Source of the DNA: Syntrophomonas sp. UBA4807 | Lineage (GTDB): Bacteria; Bacillota; Syntrophomonadia; Syntrophomonadales; Syntrophomonadaceae | Direction of reading: 5' to 3' | DNA length: 27,569 nucleotides | Assembly: GCA_002402575.1 (NCBI GenBank) | Contig: DHGD01000019.1 | Span: 12,013-39,581 of the forward strand | In this document: in pieces, positions 1-7,543 of the stretch | Layout of the letters: every line of letters starts with the position of its first letter | Numbering within the stretch: the stretch's first letter is position 1 | Notes under the pieces: generated by a model | Databases searched by the model: none | The model's input: the letters and a program-made list of their open reading frames with translations, nothing else | What the model was told of the DNA's origin: nothing | Made by a program: the position numbers and the translations under genes

Positions 1-585
1 CATGGTTTCCTGCGCCACATCGAAAGGACCCGGGTCTTACTGTATGTTCTGGACGCCGCCCAAACCGAAGGCCGAGACGTAATGCAGGATTATCAAACCC
101 TGCAGGCAGAACTGGCCGGTCATAACCCTCAATTACTAGAACGTCCGGCCTTGATCGCAGCCAATAAAATGGACCTGCCCCAGGCTGAGGAAAACCGCCC
201 GCGCCTGGAGGAGGCCTTCGGGGAACGCCTTTTGTTCATCTCTGCGGTGACCGGACAAGGAGTGGAAGAACTGATAGAAAGGGTCTATAAAGTATTGCAG
301 GAAGCCCCGCCGCCGCAAGCCGGGCAGGTTCCTGAAGAGACCGTAATCACCCGTTTTGCGGATGAGGCCCCATTTCATATTGATGTGGAGGATGGAGTAT
401 ATGTGGTCAAGGGCAACCGTATCGAGAAGCTCCTAACCATGACTAACTTCTCCACTGACGAAGGTCTGCAGCGCTTTCAGCGCACCGTCACCCGCATGGG
501 CTTGGAAGACGCCTTGAAAGCCCAAGGGATTAAAGAGGGCGACACGGTGCGCATCAAAGACATGGAATTTGATTTTAGCGAATAG
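1..585 (+). CDS. obg: GTPase Obg, C-terminal part (5' end outside window)
   Basis: Reading frame 1 is open from the first base, so this is the 3' part of a gene that begins upstream. Obg is a ribosome-associated GTPase needed for late 50S assembly and growth control. The visible part starts in the G domain (HGFLRHIERTRVLLYVLDAA). It then shows the guanine-specificity motif NKMDLP and the ISAVTGQG (G5-like) motif. An OCT-type C-terminal domain follows and ends in EFDFSE. The N-terminal glycine-rich Obg fold and the P-loop are not in the window. proB follows about 70 bases later on the same strand, so obg-proB-proA is probably one transcript, as is common in Clostridia. The assignment is secure from motif order. 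Confidence 0.95.
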   Translation, partial: HGFLRHIERTRVLLYVLDAAQTEGRDVMQDYQTLQAELAGHNPQLLERPALIAANKMDLPQAEENRPRLEEAFGERLLFISAVTGQGVEELIERVYKVLQEAPPPQAGQVPEETVITRFADEAPFHIDVEDGVYVVKGNRIEKLLTMTNFSTDEGLQRFQRTVTRMGLEDALKAQGIKEGDTVRIKDMEFDFSE

Positions 586-654
586 GGGAATTTTGTGATT
601 GAGGCAGCCAGGCATCTAGCGCTGCCAATTCTTGATCATAGGAAGTGTTGAGGA

Positions 655-1782
655 GTGAACAAACGCAAAAAGCTGGCTAATGCCTACCGGGTAGTGATAA
701 AGTTGGGAACCAGCACTCTGACCCACGCCAACGGCAAACTCAATCTGTACCGCATCGAGCAGTTGGTGCGTGAAATGGCCGACCTGCACAACCGTGACCT
801 GGAGGTTATACTGGTCAGTTCCGGAGCTATCAGGGTAGGCGCCAACCGTATGGGAATGAAGAAGATACCCACCACCATTCCCGAGAAACAAGCCTTGGCC
901 GCCATCGGGCAAGGCGCTCTGATGCAGCTCTATGAGAAGCTGTTTGCGGAATATAATCTGACCGTAGCCCAGGTCTTGCTTACCAGGGGCGACTTCGACG
1001 AGCGTATCCGCTACCTAAATGCCACCAACGCGCTCTTAGCCTTGCTGAAGATGGAAGTAATACCTATCATCAATGAGAATGACACCGTAGCGGTAGAAGA
1101 GATCAAGTTCGGGGACAATGACACCCTCTCCGCCTTGGTGGCAGGGCTTACCGATGCTGACCTGCTGATCATTCTCTCCGATGTGGACGGTCTCTATGAC
1201 GCCGACCCGCGCTTAGCGGAGAATGCTCGACTGTTAACCAAAGTAACTGAAATAACCTCCACCATGGAAGACAGATCCCATAACCGAGGCAGCAGCTTTG
1301 CCAGCGGAGGGATGTTTACCAAGCTGAAAGCGGCCCGAATCTGTATGGCATCGGGCATCCCCATGGTCATAGCCAACAGTGCCGTGGATAATGTTATCCG
1401 CCGCATCGCCGCCGGTGAAGAGGTTGGCACCTTATTCGTGCCCCGCGAGGCCAAGATGCATGCGCGCGAAAAATGGCTGGCCTTTGGCAGCCTGATGCAG
1501 GGATCAATCGAGGTCGATGAGGGGGCCGTAACGGCTTTGACTAAAAAAGGCCGCAGCCTTTTGGCCTCAGGTATCACCGGGGTGAGCGGCGAGTTCGAAC
1601 GCGGGGCGGTGGTGGGAGTCGTGACCCCGGCAGGTATCGAAATCGCCCGTGGCATAACCAACTTCAATGCCGGGGAGGTCAGGCTTATCGCCGGGCACAA
1701 GAGCAGCGAAATCGAGCACATCCTGGGAGAAAAGGATTATGACGAAGTGATTCATCGCAACAACCTGTGGGTGGTGCGCTAA
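655..1782 (+). CDS. proB: Glutamate 5-kinase
   Basis: ProB phosphorylates L-glutamate to glutamyl 5-phosphate, the first step of proline synthesis in the cytoplasm. The 375-residue product has the amino-acid kinase fold: an ATP-binding start (VVIKLGTSTL, about residues 13-22), the SSGAI segment, and INENDTVAVEEIKFGDNDTLSALVA-type substrate residues. A C-terminal PUA domain covers roughly the last 100 residues, so this is the long form of the enzyme. The GTG start is forced by an in-frame stop at 649-651. An AGGAAG stretch at 640-645 is a plausible ribosome site, because the nearer GGAG is too close. proA follows 31 bases downstream, so the first two pathway steps are co-transcribed. Confidence 0.96.
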   Translation: MNKRKKLANAYRVVIKLGTSTLTHANGKLNLYRIEQLVREMADLHNRDLEVILVSSGAIRVGANRMGMKKIPTTIPEKQALAAIGQGALMQLYEKLFAEYNLTVAQVLLTRGDFDERIRYLNATNALLALLKMEVIPIINENDTVAVEEIKFGDNDTLSALVAGLTDADLLIILSDVDGLYDADPRLAENARLLTKVTEITSTMEDRSHNRGSSFASGGMFTKLKAARICMASGIPMVIANSAVDNVIRRIAAGEEVGTLFVPREAKMHAREKWLAFGSLMQGSIEVDEGAVTALTKKGRSLLASGITGVSGEFERGAVVGVVTPAGIEIARGITNFNAGEVRLIAGHKSSEIEHILGEKDYDEVIHRNNLWVVR

Positions 1783-1813
1783 AACACAAAGCGGTATCAA
1801 GGAGTGAGGATTA

Positions 1814-3076
1814 ATGGATGAAAACCTGAAGAACCGACTGTTAGAACAAGGGAGAAGGGCCAAGCAGGCCTCCCGGCGGCTGGCTACCGTCTCCACTAAT
1901 GTTAAGAACCTGGCCCTCTATGCTATGGCTGATGCTCTGGAGGCTAACCAGGCGGAGATTATCGCCGCCAATGCCATGGACCTGGAAAATGGTCACAAGA
2001 CAGGCTTGACCTCCGCTTTGCTGGAAAGGCTCTCCCTGGATGAAAAGCGTGTGGCCGACATGGCTCAGGGCCTGCGAGAGATAGCGGCTCTGCCCGACCC
2101 GGTAGGCGAAGTCCTGGGAATGACCAGGCGCCCCAACGGGCTGGAGGTGGGACGGGTGCGCACTCCTATCGGCGTGATCGGCATAATATATGAATCCCGT
2201 CCCAATGTGACCGCTGATGCGGCAGGTCTTTGCCTTAAATCCGGCAATGCCATTCTGCTGCGGGGCGGGGAAGAAGCCTTGAATTCCAACCGCAGCATCG
2301 CCCGGGTGATTTCACAGGCAGCCTATCATAACGGTATCCCTGAAGGGTCGATCGAACTGGTGGACAGCGAGGACCGTCAAGCGGCGGTGTTTATGATGAA
2401 GATGAACGACAGCCTGGATGTTCTCATCCCCCGGGGAGGCAAAGGCCTGAAACAAGCGGTGATGGAAAACGCCAGCGTACCGGTAATCATGACCGGCATG
2501 GGCAACTGCCATGTTTATGTGGATGAATATGCTGATATCGAAAAAGCCCTCCCTATCGTATTCAATGCCAAGGTGCAGCGCCCCTCGGTATGCAACGCGG
2601 CTGAAACTCTCTTGGTGCACAGCAAAATAGCGCCCTTTTTCCTGCCTCTGATGCTGCCCAAGCTGCGGCAGGCCGGGGTGGAAATCCGCGCCTGCCAGCG
2701 CACCCGGGCCATTGTTGACGGACTGAAAGCAGCCACCGAGGCTGACTGGAGCGAAGAATATCTGGATCTCATATTAGCCGTCAAAATGGTAGACGATGTG
2801 GAAGAAGCCATCGCTCACATCAACACCTATGGCACCGGGCACAGCGAGGCCATCGTCAGCGAGAATTACGGGCATGTGCGCCGCTTCATGAGCGCGGTCG
2901 ACGCGGCGGCGGTTTATGCCAACGCCTCAACCCGCTTTACCGATGGCAATGTGTTCGGCTTCGGCGCGGAGATGGGCATCAGCACCCAGAAACTGCATGC
3001 CCGCGGCCCCATGGGACTGAACGAACTGACCACCATCAAATTCATCGTCTACGGCGACGGGCAGGTGAGGGAATAG
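1814..3076 (+). CDS. proA: Glutamate-5-semialdehyde dehydrogenase (gamma-glutamyl phosphate reductase)
   Basis: ProA reduces glutamyl 5-phosphate to glutamate semialdehyde with NADPH, the second step of proline synthesis. The 420-residue length is normal for the family. The catalytic cysteine is residue 260, in RPSVCNAAETLL. Other family blocks are visible: GVIGIIYESRPNVTADAAGLCLKSGNA near residue 120 and the C-terminal ARGPMGLNELTTIKF. The ATG is preceded by AAGGAGTGAGG with normal spacing. It lies directly downstream of proB. A long palindrome starts 24 bases after the stop and may act as the operon end. No proC is visible in the window. Confidence 0.97.
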   Translation: MDENLKNRLLEQGRRAKQASRRLATVSTNVKNLALYAMADALEANQAEIIAANAMDLENGHKTGLTSALLERLSLDEKRVADMAQGLREIAALPDPVGEVLGMTRRPNGLEVGRVRTPIGVIGIIYESRPNVTADAAGLCLKSGNAILLRGGEEALNSNRSIARVISQAAYHNGIPEGSIELVDSEDRQAAVFMMKMNDSLDVLIPRGGKGLKQAVMENASVPVIMTGMGNCHVYVDEYADIEKALPIVFNAKVQRPSVCNAAETLLVHSKIAPFFLPLMLPKLRQAGVEIRACQRTRAIVDGLKAATEADWSEEYLDLILAVKMVDDVEEAIAHINTYGTGHSEAIVSENYGHVRRFMSAVDAAAVYANASTRFTDGNVFGFGAEMGISTQKLHARGPMGLNELTTIKFIVYGDGQVRE

Positions 3077-3099
3077 TCCCAAACAGGGGAGGGGTGTCA

Positions 3100-3182
3100 G
3101 GGTGTCAGGTGTCAGGGGGACGGAGTTATTGACAACATCTTTGATGTTGTCAATAACTCCGTCCCCCTGACACCTGACACCC
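3100..3182. repeat. Long perfect palindrome, copy 1 (40-bp arms, 3-nt loop)
   Basis: Bases 3100-3139 and 3143-3182 are exact reverse complements separated by TTT. Each arm has a GTGTCAGG-rich outer part, a GGGGGACGGAG middle and a TTATTGACAACATC inner part. A closely related palindrome lies at 4758-4844. It sits between the converging 3' ends of proA and the minus-strand XRE gene. No run of T follows, so it is not a classic terminator, though the RNA would form a very strong hairpin from either strand. Repeats with a GGGGACGG core are common between clostridial genes and resemble REP-type elements. That family link is my inference. Confidence 0.9.
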
Positions 3183-3274
3183 ATAAATATGCTTATGTCT
3201 GTGTCGCCTGTGACGGGTCTGGGGGTAGCCTATCCGGCCTTCCCCAAAACCATCTGGCCTTGTTCTGGAACCTT

Positions 3275-3628
3275 TCAACCCTCTGTTGATTTTGCCTCTA
3301 AGTATTTAGCGTAGTTTAAAAGTTCTTTCTTGCCATCGTCTGGCAACGATAAAAACAAATCTGTTAATACATTAGATTCCTGAACATAGCGGTTGTCAGT
3401 AAATCCAATCAGGTAGCTAAAACCTACATTCAGGGCCTCAGCTATGGAAATTGCATGGATCAGCTTGGGCGGATGGCAAGCTGCCTCGTATTTTGATATG
3501 GTAGCCTTGGAGACTCCTGCCATTCTGCCTACGTCCTCCTGAGACAAGCCTCTTTCTTCTCTAATCTCCTTCAAACGTTGAGCGAATACCTCTCTGATCT
3601 GTTTGGCGTTGCTATTTATTTTTACCAC
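3275..3628 (-). CDS. XRE-family transcriptional regulator (start uncertain)
   Basis: This is a small DNA-binding protein. A Cro/CI-type helix-turn-helix is clear: RLKEIREERGLSQEDVGRMAGVSKATISKYEAACHPP, followed by a short C-terminal segment ending KYLEAKSTEG. From the GTG at 3628 it is 117 residues. The frame stays open to a TTG at 3715, which has an AGAGGA stretch four bases upstream. The extra 29 residues look like translated AT-rich spacer and would run through the operator palindrome, so I prefer the shorter form. A TTGCGA-17-TATATG promoter candidate lies before the GTG. It is divergent from the XRE gene at 3786, an arrangement like a cI/cro pair. The target genes are unknown. Confidence 0.8.
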   Translation of the reverse strand: MVKINSNAKQIREVFAQRLKEIREERGLSQEDVGRMAGVSKATISKYEAACHPPKLIHAISIAEALNVGFSYLIGFTDNRYVQESNVLTDLFLSLPDDGKKELLNYAKYLEAKSTEG

Positions 3629-3690
3629 CCACTTACATATTTCTAATAAACATATAACACGAATTAACTTAAATCGCAAGAAATAATGAT

Positions 3691-3737
3691 TTTTGTTAAC
3701 AAAAGTTATTGACAAAGATTCCTCTATCTGGTAGCTT
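3691..3737 (+). promoter_or_regulatory. Divergent XRE promoter region with a 14-bp operator-like palindrome
   Basis: TTTTGTTAACAAAA at 3691-3704 is a perfect palindrome. Just beside it is a plus-strand promoter candidate, TTGACA (3709-3714), 17 bases, TAGCTT (3732-3737), leading to the XRE gene at 3786. The core GTTAAC recurs at 3761-3766 and 4022-4027. A repressor bound here could control both divergent genes. The -35 box is strong and the -10 box weak, so the promoter call is moderate. Operator function is inferred from symmetry and position. Confidence 0.5.
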
Positions 3738-3785
3738 ATGTATTATAAAAGTTGCAAAAAGTTAACCGGCGGAGGAGAGACGTTA

Positions 3786-3992
3786 ATGACTTTTTCCATT
3801 TCGCGTAATATTCGGGCTGAAAGGGTTAGGTGCGGGTTGACTCAACGCGATATGGCCCAAAAGCTTGGACTTTCCGCAACCGGATACAACCACAAGGAAA
3901 CCGGGAAAAGGCAATTCACCCTTGATGAATTCATTTTAATATGTAAAATACTGGGAACAGACCCGGAATCCATAATTAGAAAATCCGATTAA
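3786..3992 (+). CDS. Small XRE-family (Cro-like) regulator
   Basis: The 68-residue product is essentially one helix-turn-helix domain: ISRNIRAERVRCGLTQRDMAQKLGLSATGYNHKETG, ending near DPESIIRKSD. Single-domain proteins like this are typical of phage and mobile-element Cro repressors. An upstream in-frame ATG at 3738 exists, but the GGAGGAG at 3771-3777 lies eight bases before the ATG at 3786 and decides the start. It is divergent from the minus-strand XRE gene. A weak stem-loop with a T run overlaps its stop. The base composition is AT-rich compared with proA, fitting an acquired segment. The regulated genes are not known; the membrane peptide and hypothetical gene downstream are candidates. 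Confidence 0.85.
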   Translation: MTFSISRNIRAERVRCGLTQRDMAQKLGLSATGYNHKETGKRQFTLDEFILICKILGTDPESIIRKSD

Positions 3993-4003
3993 GGGATTTT
4001 TTT
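3980..4003 (+). terminator. Weak intrinsic terminator after the small XRE gene
   Basis: AAAATCC (3980-3986) can pair with GGATTTT (3994-4000) around a 7-nt loop, followed by more T. The stem is short and AU-rich and the stop codon lies in the loop, so termination is probably partial. Confidence 0.45.
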
Positions 4004-4109
4004 GCCCATGAGTTTCGAAAAGTTAACAAACTGAGAATGAAGCGTCATTAATAAGTCCAATAAATTTTGTTATGGCTGCCGTGTTTCAACTAATGATGAA
4101 AGGAGGCAA

Positions 4110-4211
4110 ATGGTGAAAGGATTACTGGTTGCACTTGCTATTTCAGTTTCACTCATATCTGGAATGTTAAGTATATTATATGTTTTTACCAGGATTTATC
4201 TGGATACATAG
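4110..4211 (+). CDS. 33-residue membrane peptide
   Basis: This short gene starts at an ATG preceded by AAAGGAGG with ideal spacing (4099-4105). It encodes MVKGLLVALAISVSLISGML followed by SILYVFTRIYLDT. That is a positively charged start, one hydrophobic helix of about 20-23 residues and a polar tail, so a single-pass membrane peptide is expected. I do not recognise a family. It lies inside the palindrome-bounded island, downstream of the XRE pair and about 65 bases before another membrane-anchored gene. The strong ribosome site argues that it is translated. Its function could be structural, regulatory or toxin-like, and the sequence does not say which. Confidence 0.6.
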   Translation: MVKGLLVALAISVSLISGMLSILYVFTRIYLDT

Positions 4212-4275
4212 CAGAAATTGACGATTTTACGTGGCTAGATAGGAGGTTTGAAAATCAATAGGAGGAGGGTTAAAG

Positions 4276-4629
4276 GTGACTGAATTACAAGAAATATTCT
4301 TATTTGGTGTTTTCATTTTTTACTTGTGTAAAGGTTCTTTGTATGTAGCTTTATATGTAGCTTTAATAATTGCGGAAAAACATGCTCGGCAACGACATAA
4401 ACAAATACAAATGTTTGTGAGGGGAAAAAGAGCTAAGGAGCTGGAAAGATGGCAAGTGGCATATAGTCTGTGCGAAAAGCAAAGCAACATGCCAGCATAT
4501 AAACCATTAGAATTATCCCAATTAATAAATAACCCAAATTCATTTACAGCATATTCCAACGTCAAACCTTGTTATAGGCCTGAGCCAGGACACCAAATAT
4601 TATCCGGGTTATTCTGGCCAGCATCTTAG
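4276..4629 (+). CDS. Hypothetical membrane-anchored protein
   Basis: A 117-residue product with a GTG start and GGAGGAGGG upstream (4261-4269). Residues of about 7-32 are hydrophobic (LFGVFIFYLCKG then SLYVALYVALIIAEK) and look like one or two membrane helices, including a repeated YVAL motif. A basic, probably cytoplasmic part follows (KHARQRHKQIQMFVRGKRAKELERW), then a polar tail with proline and tyrosine. I recognise no family. It follows the 33-residue peptide on the same strand, so the two may be one unit. It ends about 130 bases before palindrome copy 2. Codon use is AT-rich, unlike the proline genes. It may be orphan or fast-evolving accessory DNA. Confidence 0.6.
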   Translation: MTELQEIFLFGVFIFYLCKGSLYVALYVALIIAEKHARQRHKQIQMFVRGKRAKELERWQVAYSLCEKQSNMPAYKPLELSQLINNPNSFTAYSNVKPCYRPEPGHQILSGLFWPAS

Positions 4630-4757
4630 CCAGTCTATTACTTGAGACTTTTGCATATCTCTGAAAAATGCTGTTGATAAAGTAAGATATTCTATGGGCC
4701 GCAGATGACGATTAAGCCGATTACATTTATTGCCATATTAGCCCCGTATGGTGTCGT

Positions 4758-4844
4758 GGGTGTCAGGGGTGTCAGGGGGACGGAGTTATTGACAACATCT
4801 TTTATGTTGTCAATAACTCCGTCCCCCTGACACCCCTGACACCC
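4758..4844. repeat. Long perfect palindrome, copy 2 (41-bp arms, 5-nt loop)
   Basis: Bases 4758-4798 and 4804-4844 are exact reverse complements around CTTTT. The inner part, from GTGTCAGGGGGACGGAG through TTGACAACAT, is the same as in copy 1 at 3100-3182; the copies differ in the outer GTGTCAGG repeats and in the loop. Like copy 1 it sits between converging genes, here the hypothetical gene and the SLH protein gene. It marks the right edge of the AT-rich segment. Confidence 0.9.
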
Positions 4845-4864
4845 CACCCACGTGAGCAGCATGT

Positions 4865-7297
4865 TTAGTCTTGCCCACGTATCATGATCAGTTTATAAAC
4901 AACGGTTGCGGATTCCGCCCGGGTGGCATTGCCTTGCGGTTTAAAGTCGCCTGTCGGATATCCGTCCATCAGCCTTAAGGATACGATCCTGTTTACCGAG
5001 ACGGCAGCCCAAGGACTGATTTTAGCACGGTCTGCAAAGGTAATACCCGCATTCGTTGCCGGAAGAACCAAATCGGTACTTGCGGCGAATTTATCCAGCA
5101 TGACCGCCATTTGCTCTCTGCTTATCTTTGCATTGGGAGCAAAGGTAACGGCATCCATGCCCTGGACAATTCCTTCTTCAAAACCCCAATTGATATAATC
5201 ATAGTACCATTCCGTAGCGGACACGTCTTTAAATCCTGCGGGCCTAGCCTGGGTTACGTCTATACCATTGATGGTATTGGCCAGCATGGTCAGGAATTGC
5301 GCTCTGGTGAGGGAATCATCGGGCAGATAGAGATTGTTGCCCATTCCGTTTACAATTCCCCGTGCCGCCAGCTTACCGATATATTCCCTGGCCCAATGTG
5401 TTTTGGTATCCGCGAAATCAATGCTGGCAAGACCGACCTGAACGGGTATGGTCTGGCGCAAGCCGTTATATTCTATATGGATATTACCGGATATTCCGGT
5501 TTCATTGCCGGCTTGAAAGAGTCCCTCGGCATTTATCGTACCGATGGCAGGATCGCAGCTCCAACTGAACAGGCTGTCCTGGCTGGCAATCGGAGCATAC
5601 CCGTATTTCGCCGTTACATTGAGGTCGGAGGTTTTTCCCGGATCAATCAGCAGACTCTGCACATTGGCCGCAAAGGTTATATTATTTTGAATATCGACCT
5701 TGGCGGTTGTACTGAGCTTTCCGCTTTCCACCTCAATCACGGCGGTTCCGACGGCGCTTCCGGCGGTGAAGAGGCCGTTTTGGCCCACAGAGCTGCCTGA
5801 GTCGGAAGCGACGCGGTATTCTACTCTGTTTCGCAACGGAACCGGTTCATATTTATCGTTGGACGCATAGGTTGACAGCTGAATGTTCGCTCCCGGCATG
5901 GCCAGAGGCTGGCTGGGATAGGTATGTAAATGGGCCGCATCGGAATCCCCGCGTTCATCGTATACCAGCAAGAGACCATTGGTAATTTTTCGCTGCGTTT
6001 TTTCGCAAGGAGAATTCTTTACAATTGCCTTGGAATCAAGGCCCCCTGCTCTCGCGGCCATGGTCGTAGAGCCGCCTCCATCCATATTCACGACCGTGTC
6101 GCAGCCTAAACTGATCAGGTGAGCAGCCACATCTGTCAGCCCGAGGCCTTCTGAAAAGCCCGGCTGTCTGCCGTCAAGCACATACAGCAGGAGGGTTCCG
6201 TCCGGCTTGATGCCGACTATGGTACGCGGATTCAAGTTGGTCCCGCCGGAAACATATGAGCCTTTATCGTAAACCACCTGGTTTATACCAACCGCTTCGC
6301 GGCTGTCTGTAAGGCCTGCGCCGATCCTATCGTCAACGGAAATCTCAACCTTGCTTCCGGGAATCAGCTGCGCCAGCTGCACCGCATAAGCCGAATCTCC
6401 CGCTGTTGATAGCACCAGTTGATTGTCGCCGATGGGGGTGTTGTAATTGCCGTTTCTGACTTCGGCGACAGTTGCGGTGATCGTATTTCCCACGGCTGGT
6501 TCGGCATTTTCAGGCGATCCCGCCTCCAATACCACCTCAACGGAGTTTTCCCAAGTTCTTGTTGAGGCTGCATATTGGCGGTTATATAAGTGTAAAGCCT
6601 TGGCCGCGCCGTGGGGGACGTTAAAATAGCCGATATCGGCCTGATATTCCGTAGGTATGTAAACCGTTTGCGTCACGGGGACAGAATCTGCCGGCAGGGA
6701 TGCGTTTGCCGGTGGGGTAGGAACTGCCAACCGGTCCGGGTTTGCGGCTCGGGGCGAATCCGCTGGCAGGGTGGGAGCTGTCGTAACCATGGGAACGTTA
6801 ATCATGCCTTTAAGCGCATAACACAGACTCACCCTTTGCAGAGAAGCGGTGCCGTCTTCGTCAAAGGATATCACGTATTCCGGAGCATATCCGGAGGTTT
6901 TTATCTTGCCGTCATGAATGGTCAACCCCTTTGGAGTTCCGGTGGCCATGTCATAAATATCTCCGTTGATTCCCGCTACCACTTTGTAGCCTTGATTTTC
7001 CAGGGTGCTGATCATGGTATTCATGGTATAGGTTCCGGTGACTTCACCTTCAAATACATAGGGCTTTAAATCCGTGCCCTGCGTATCTGCGCCGACAAAA
7101 TAGGCGCGCTCAATTCCGTTGACACTGTGACCCGCCAGTTGTTCGTGATAGGTAGCGTTATTGTAAATATCGGAATCGGTCTCATAATAGACATATCCGA
7201 TGCCTGGCTGATATGTAAATCCGGTCAGAAATGGCGCCGATAAAATGGAGAGTGCCAGGATAACTGAGGTGAACACGTTGCTGTGCTTAAATTGCAT
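4865..7297 (-). CDS. Phosphodiester glycosidase-domain protein with three SLH repeats
   Basis: An exported cell-surface protein of 810 residues. The start at 7297 (MQFKHSNVF) has GAGGA eight bases upstream and gives a signal peptide ending near residue 25. The open frame extends further upstream but without a better start. The middle part carries the NAGPA/phosphodiester-glycosidase domain: RTIVGIKPDG, LTDVAAHLISLGCDTVVNMDGGGSTTM near residue 405. This family removes sugars linked through phosphodiesters. A proline-alanine linker with a repeated LPADS motif precedes it, and Ig-like segments (GKTSDLNVTAKYGY) follow. Three SLH repeats from about 625 to the end (FADTKTHWAREYIGKL, FKDVSATEWYYDYINW, FADRAKISPWAAVSVN) should anchor it to wall polymers. 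The natural substrate is unknown. Confidence 0.9.
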   Translation of the reverse strand: MQFKHSNVFTSVILALSILSAPFLTGFTYQPGIGYVYYETDSDIYNNATYHEQLAGHSVNGIERAYFVGADTQGTDLKPYVFEGEVTGTYTMNTMISTLENQGYKVVAGINGDIYDMATGTPKGLTIHDGKIKTSGYAPEYVISFDEDGTASLQRVSLCYALKGMINVPMVTTAPTLPADSPRAANPDRLAVPTPPANASLPADSVPVTQTVYIPTEYQADIGYFNVPHGAAKALHLYNRQYAASTRTWENSVEVVLEAGSPENAEPAVGNTITATVAEVRNGNYNTPIGDNQLVLSTAGDSAYAVQLAQLIPGSKVEISVDDRIGAGLTDSREAVGINQVVYDKGSYVSGGTNLNPRTIVGIKPDGTLLLYVLDGRQPGFSEGLGLTDVAAHLISLGCDTVVNMDGGGSTTMAARAGGLDSKAIVKNSPCEKTQRKITNGLLLVYDERGDSDAAHLHTYPSQPLAMPGANIQLSTYASNDKYEPVPLRNRVEYRVASDSGSSVGQNGLFTAGSAVGTAVIEVESGKLSTTAKVDIQNNITFAANVQSLLIDPGKTSDLNVTAKYGYAPIASQDSLFSWSCDPAIGTINAEGLFQAGNETGISGNIHIEYNGLRQTIPVQVGLASIDFADTKTHWAREYIGKLAARGIVNGMGNNLYLPDDSLTRAQFLTMLANTINGIDVTQARPAGFKDVSATEWYYDYINWGFEEGIVQGMDAVTFAPNAKISREQMAVMLDKFAASTDLVLPATNAGITFADRAKISPWAAVSVNRIVSLRLMDGYPTGDFKPQGNATRAESATVVYKLIMIRGQD

Positions 7298-7455
7298 TTT
7301 TTGTATCCTCATAAAATAAGATTTGACTATATATACTCCAATAATTTGCCATTCTGTCAGCATTGTTCCAAAATTCCCAGGGCACGCCTCCATTACCAAC
7401 AGGGGATAGCGCCGTCTCCTGAGATTTCTCCGTAAGCCTGTTATCAGCCGTTTTT

Positions 7456-7510
7456 AAAAAAAGCGAACAGGGTGGGTTCCACATTAGCCCGCTGCTGCAG
7501 AATCCACCCT
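7456..7510 (-). terminator. Intrinsic terminator of the cysteine synthase-like gene
   Basis: On the minus strand AGGGTGGATTC pairs with GAACCCACCCT (11 positions, one mismatch) around a 20-nt loop and is followed by a run of seven T. It lies about 35 bases past the stop at 7544, so it separates this transcript from the SLH protein gene. Confidence 0.8.
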
Positions 7511-7543
7511 ACCATATCTTATCCTATTGAAAACGTTGGTTTT

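Noticed and set aside
595..651. An 18-codon GTG frame between obg and proB, with GGGGAA upstream.
   Set aside because: It resembles no known leader peptide, and no attenuator hairpin follows it before proB.
4248..4283. A TTG-started 11-codon frame overlapping the start of the 117-residue hypothetical gene.
   Set aside because: Its AGGAGG is only one base from the TTG, so translation is unlikely.
7300..7455. A possible c-di-GMP or other known riboswitch before the SLH gene.
   Set aside because: The conserved core of the c-di-GMP-I aptamer (for example GCAAAGCC) is missing, and no other class fitted by eye.
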